Part shown: one piece after another, positions 45,600 through 47,181 of the stretch
Numbering within the stretch: the first letter of the stretch is position 1
Layout of the letters: every line of letters starts with the position of its first letter
Origin: Alphaproteobacteria bacterium
GTDB lineage: Bacteria > Pseudomonadota > Alphaproteobacteria > Kiloniellales > DSM-21159
Assembly: GCA_030433005.1 (NCBI GenBank)
Contig: JAUILQ010000044.1
Coordinates: 1-47,181 of the forward strand
DNA: 47,181 nt
Reading direction: 5' to 3'
Made by a program: the position numbers and the translations under genes
Notes under the pieces: model-generated
What the model was told of the DNA's origin: nothing
The model's input: only the letters and a program-made list of their open reading frames with translations
Database searches by the model: none

Positions 45600-46025
45600 C
45601 TACTGCACGTGCTTGCCGCCCGGCTCGGTGACGCCGGACAGCGCGGCGGCGCCCAGCGTCGTCTTGGCCTTGGTCAGGTCGCCGAGAGAGATCATGCCGA
45701 TCAGCCGCTTGTCGCGGTCGACCACCGGCATGCGGCGGATCTGGAGGTCGCTCATCTGCCGGGCGACGGCCTCGGGGTCCTGGTCGTCGAAGCAGTAGAG
45801 CACCTCGTCGGTCATCACCTCACGCACCTCGGTGTCGGGCCCGCGGTTGGCCGCGACCCCGCGCACCGCGATGTCGCGGTCGGTGATCATGCCCTGCAGA
45901 CGGTCGTTCTCGCCGACCGGCAGGACGCCGGTGTCGATCTTCTTCATCGCGCTCGCGGCATCGCGCAGGCTGTCGCCCGGGCTGCAGATCGCGATGTCGT
46001 CGGTCATCAGTTCGCGGATATTCAT
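45600..46025 (-). CDS. CBS-domain pair protein
   Basis: The 141-aa cytosolic protein consists of two CBS domains: IRELMTDDIAICSPGDSLRDA with GVLPVGENDRLQGMITDRDI, then REVMTDEVLYCFDDQDPEAV with RRMPVVDRDKRLIGMISLGD. Such stand-alone pairs bind adenosine nucleotides and regulate other proteins. Start 46025 is chosen over the ATG at 46031, because GGAGGA lies directly against the first ATG and 6 nt before the second. No partner is evident. Confidence 0.9.
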   Translation of the reverse strand: MNIRELMTDDIAICSPGDSLRDAASAMKKIDTGVLPVGENDRLQGMITDRDIAVRGVAANRGPDTEVREVMTDEVLYCFDDQDPEAVARQMSDLQIRRMPVVDRDKRLIGMISLGDLTKAKTTLGAAALSGVTEPGGKHVQ

Positions 46026-46181
46026 GGCCATTCCTCCGTGCTTCGATGGTTCGACTCGGGAGGAGCCGTCTCGTCCGGCGCCGCGGCCGGCGCGGCCACG
46101 GCGCGGCGGCGCCGAGGTTGCCGGCGCCTTCTGACTCGGTGAACGACAGCGCCCGGCCGAGGTTCGCGGCGGCGCCCGAAA

Positions 46182-46661
46182 TCAGAACTGGACGCAGACC
46201 GGCTGGTAGCTCAGCAGCACCGACTCGTGGTCGTAGCGGACCTTGTAGATGCCGGACAGCGCGCGCAGCTTGGGCAGCGCCTCGCCGATGTCGGGCACCA
46301 CGACGACCAGCAGCTTCGTGCCCTCGCGCTCGATCGGCGCGTCCGCGCCGGCGCGCCACTGGCCGTAGCCGTCGAGCACCGTCAGGCCGTCCGGAAAGCG
46401 CGCGGTCACCTCCTCGGCCAGGAAGCGCTCCCACTCGGCCTCGCTCAGCTCGCCGCCGTCGCGGGCGCTGCGCCCGAAATAGAGCCGCGCCTCCCAGGCC
46501 GCCTCGACCAGAGGCGGGCAGGAGATCGCGTCCTCGGGCAGGAAGGTCGTCACCGACGAAGGGCCGGGCAGCGGCAGGCCGGGCGCGCAGGCGGCGAGCA
46601 GCAGCAGGCTGGAAAGCGCACCCGGGACCAGGGCGGCGGGGCGGCGATGGCATCGCGTCAC
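46182..46661 (-). CDS. DUF3574 lipoprotein
   Basis: The 159-aa protein starts at a GTG with GAGGAG about 6 nt upstream. It has a lipoprotein signal peptide with lipobox LAAC (lipidated Cys at 25). The DUF3574 domain follows: ARLYFGRSARDGGELSEAEW, VTARFPDGLTVLDGYGQWR and EGTKLLVVVVPD. The domain has no established function. Confidence 0.85.
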   Translation of the reverse strand: MTRCHRRPAALVPGALSSLLLLAACAPGLPLPGPSSVTTFLPEDAISCPPLVEAAWEARLYFGRSARDGGELSEAEWERFLAEEVTARFPDGLTVLDGYGQWRAGADAPIEREGTKLLVVVVPDIGEALPKLRALSGIYKVRYDHESVLLSYQPVCVQF

Positions 46662-46748
46662 GGGCGGCTCCTCTTCTCGGCTCGACGCCCAGTGGTAGCG
46701 AGCCGCCGCGTCGCCGTCGAGCCCCCGTCGGGACCGCGCGGGGTCGGT

Positions 46749-47181
46749 TCAGTCGGCTTTCGGTGCGGCGCCGCCGCCAGGTTGGGCGACGCGGGCGCTG
46801 CGCCGCTCGATCAGCAGCACCCCGCCGAGCAGCACCGCAGCGCCGGCCGTGGGCAACGGTTCGACCATCAGCATCAGCACGCCGGCCGTGGCGAGCAGGA
46901 CGCGCGAGAGGCGGCCGACGGCGACGCGCCAGTAGCCCTCGGCGGCGACCACCAGCAGAACCAGCGCGGCGACGACGGCGAGCGTGGTGACCGCGATCTC
47001 CAGCCAGCTGCCGTCGAGCAGCAGCGCCGGGTGGAAGACGAAGGCGAAGGGCACGAAGAAGGCGGCCAGCGCGATGCGCACCGCGCTGGCGGCGATGGTC
47101 AGCGGGTTGGCGTCGGCGATCGCGCTGGCCGCGTAGGCGGCGACCGCGACCGGCGGAGTGAGCGCCGACATCACCGCGAAG
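46749..47181 (-). CDS. TRAP transporter fused permease, C-terminal part cut by window edge
   Basis: The visible 143 codons read FAVMSALTPPVAVAAYAASAIADA, PLTIAASAVRIALAAFFVPFAFVF, then hydrophobic helices and a Gly/Pro tail (segments quoted in parts). TPPVAVAAYAAS and the following helix are characteristic of the fused 4TM/12TM permease of TAXI-type TRAP transporters, which import carboxylates with a periplasmic binding protein. The gene begins beyond 47181. Confidence 0.85.
   Translation of the reverse strand, partial: FAVMSALTPPVAVAAYAASAIADANPLTIAASAVRIALAAFFVPFAFVFHPALLLDGSWLEIAVTTLAVVAALVLLVVAAEGYWRVAVGRLSRVLLATAGVLMLMVEPLPTAGAAVLLGGVLLIERRSARVAQPGGGAAPKAD

Overview
The window is a gene-dense, very GC-rich stretch of bacterial chromosome. 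Gene content points to an alphaproteobacterium, probably a Rhodospirillales/Kiloniellales-type free-living aerobe. The pointers are a petP-petR-histidine kinase operon next to ilvE, uvrC-pgsA with molybdopterin genes, cbpA-cbpM, a three-subunit periplasm-facing formate dehydrogenase, and several proteins typical of that class. This is inference from protein families; no rRNA, tRNA, plasmid or phage gene was found. Most of the window reads as core genome. I see no CRISPR array and no intact transposon.

Layout. 0-9 kb: start of an EamA transporter (cut off), an RlmD/TrmA-type rRNA methyltransferase, a fabI-aroC-acetyltransferase operon, a BrkB-type membrane protein, an FAD oxidoreductase, the cbpA-cbpM cochaperone pair and a glycine-zipper lipoprotein. 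9-16.5 kb: pdxH and a cation-efflux gene, a universal stress protein with a possible FNR-type site, a translationally coupled pair of conserved unknown genes, an SDR and an SLC13 transporter with two RCK-C domains, a PadR-like regulator and a small membrane protein. 16.7-22.5 kb: two overlapping glycosyltransferases, then petP-petR-kinase, divergent from ilvE. 22.5-33.7 kb: a reverse-strand run of uvrC, pgsA, mobB, moeA, moaD and moaE, then folB with a pteridine-reductase-like SDR, a Ca2+/Na+ exchanger, msrB and uvrB.

33.8-36.3 kb is the least explained region. It holds a string of very small envelope proteins (two PLDc_N proteins, a glycine-zipper lipoprotein, a coiled-coil exported protein, a DUF1328 protein), a ribbon-helix-helix regulator, and a 96-base inverted-repeat element. 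36.3-41.4 kb encodes formate dehydrogenase (gamma, beta, Tat-exported cysteine-type alpha) with its small Tat partner. The Mo-cofactor genes at 22.6-25.2 kb make the guanine-dinucleotide cofactor this enzyme needs.

Divergent from it is an ahpC-ahpD pair. Its cysteine pattern is that of the mycobacterial peroxidase system, and its promoter overlaps an Irr/ICE-like palindrome. The right end carries aspC, a HIT protein, yciB, a CBS-domain protein, a DUF3574 lipoprotein and the C-terminus of a TRAP permease (cut off).

Strongest leads: the PTR1-type SDR beside folB, the ahpC-ahpD pair with its ICE-like site, the small-envelope-protein cluster, the coupled unknown pair at 12.0-12.7 kb, and the MarR palindrome overlapping its own gene's start codon. 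All regulatory sites were read by eye and have not been tested by motif scoring.
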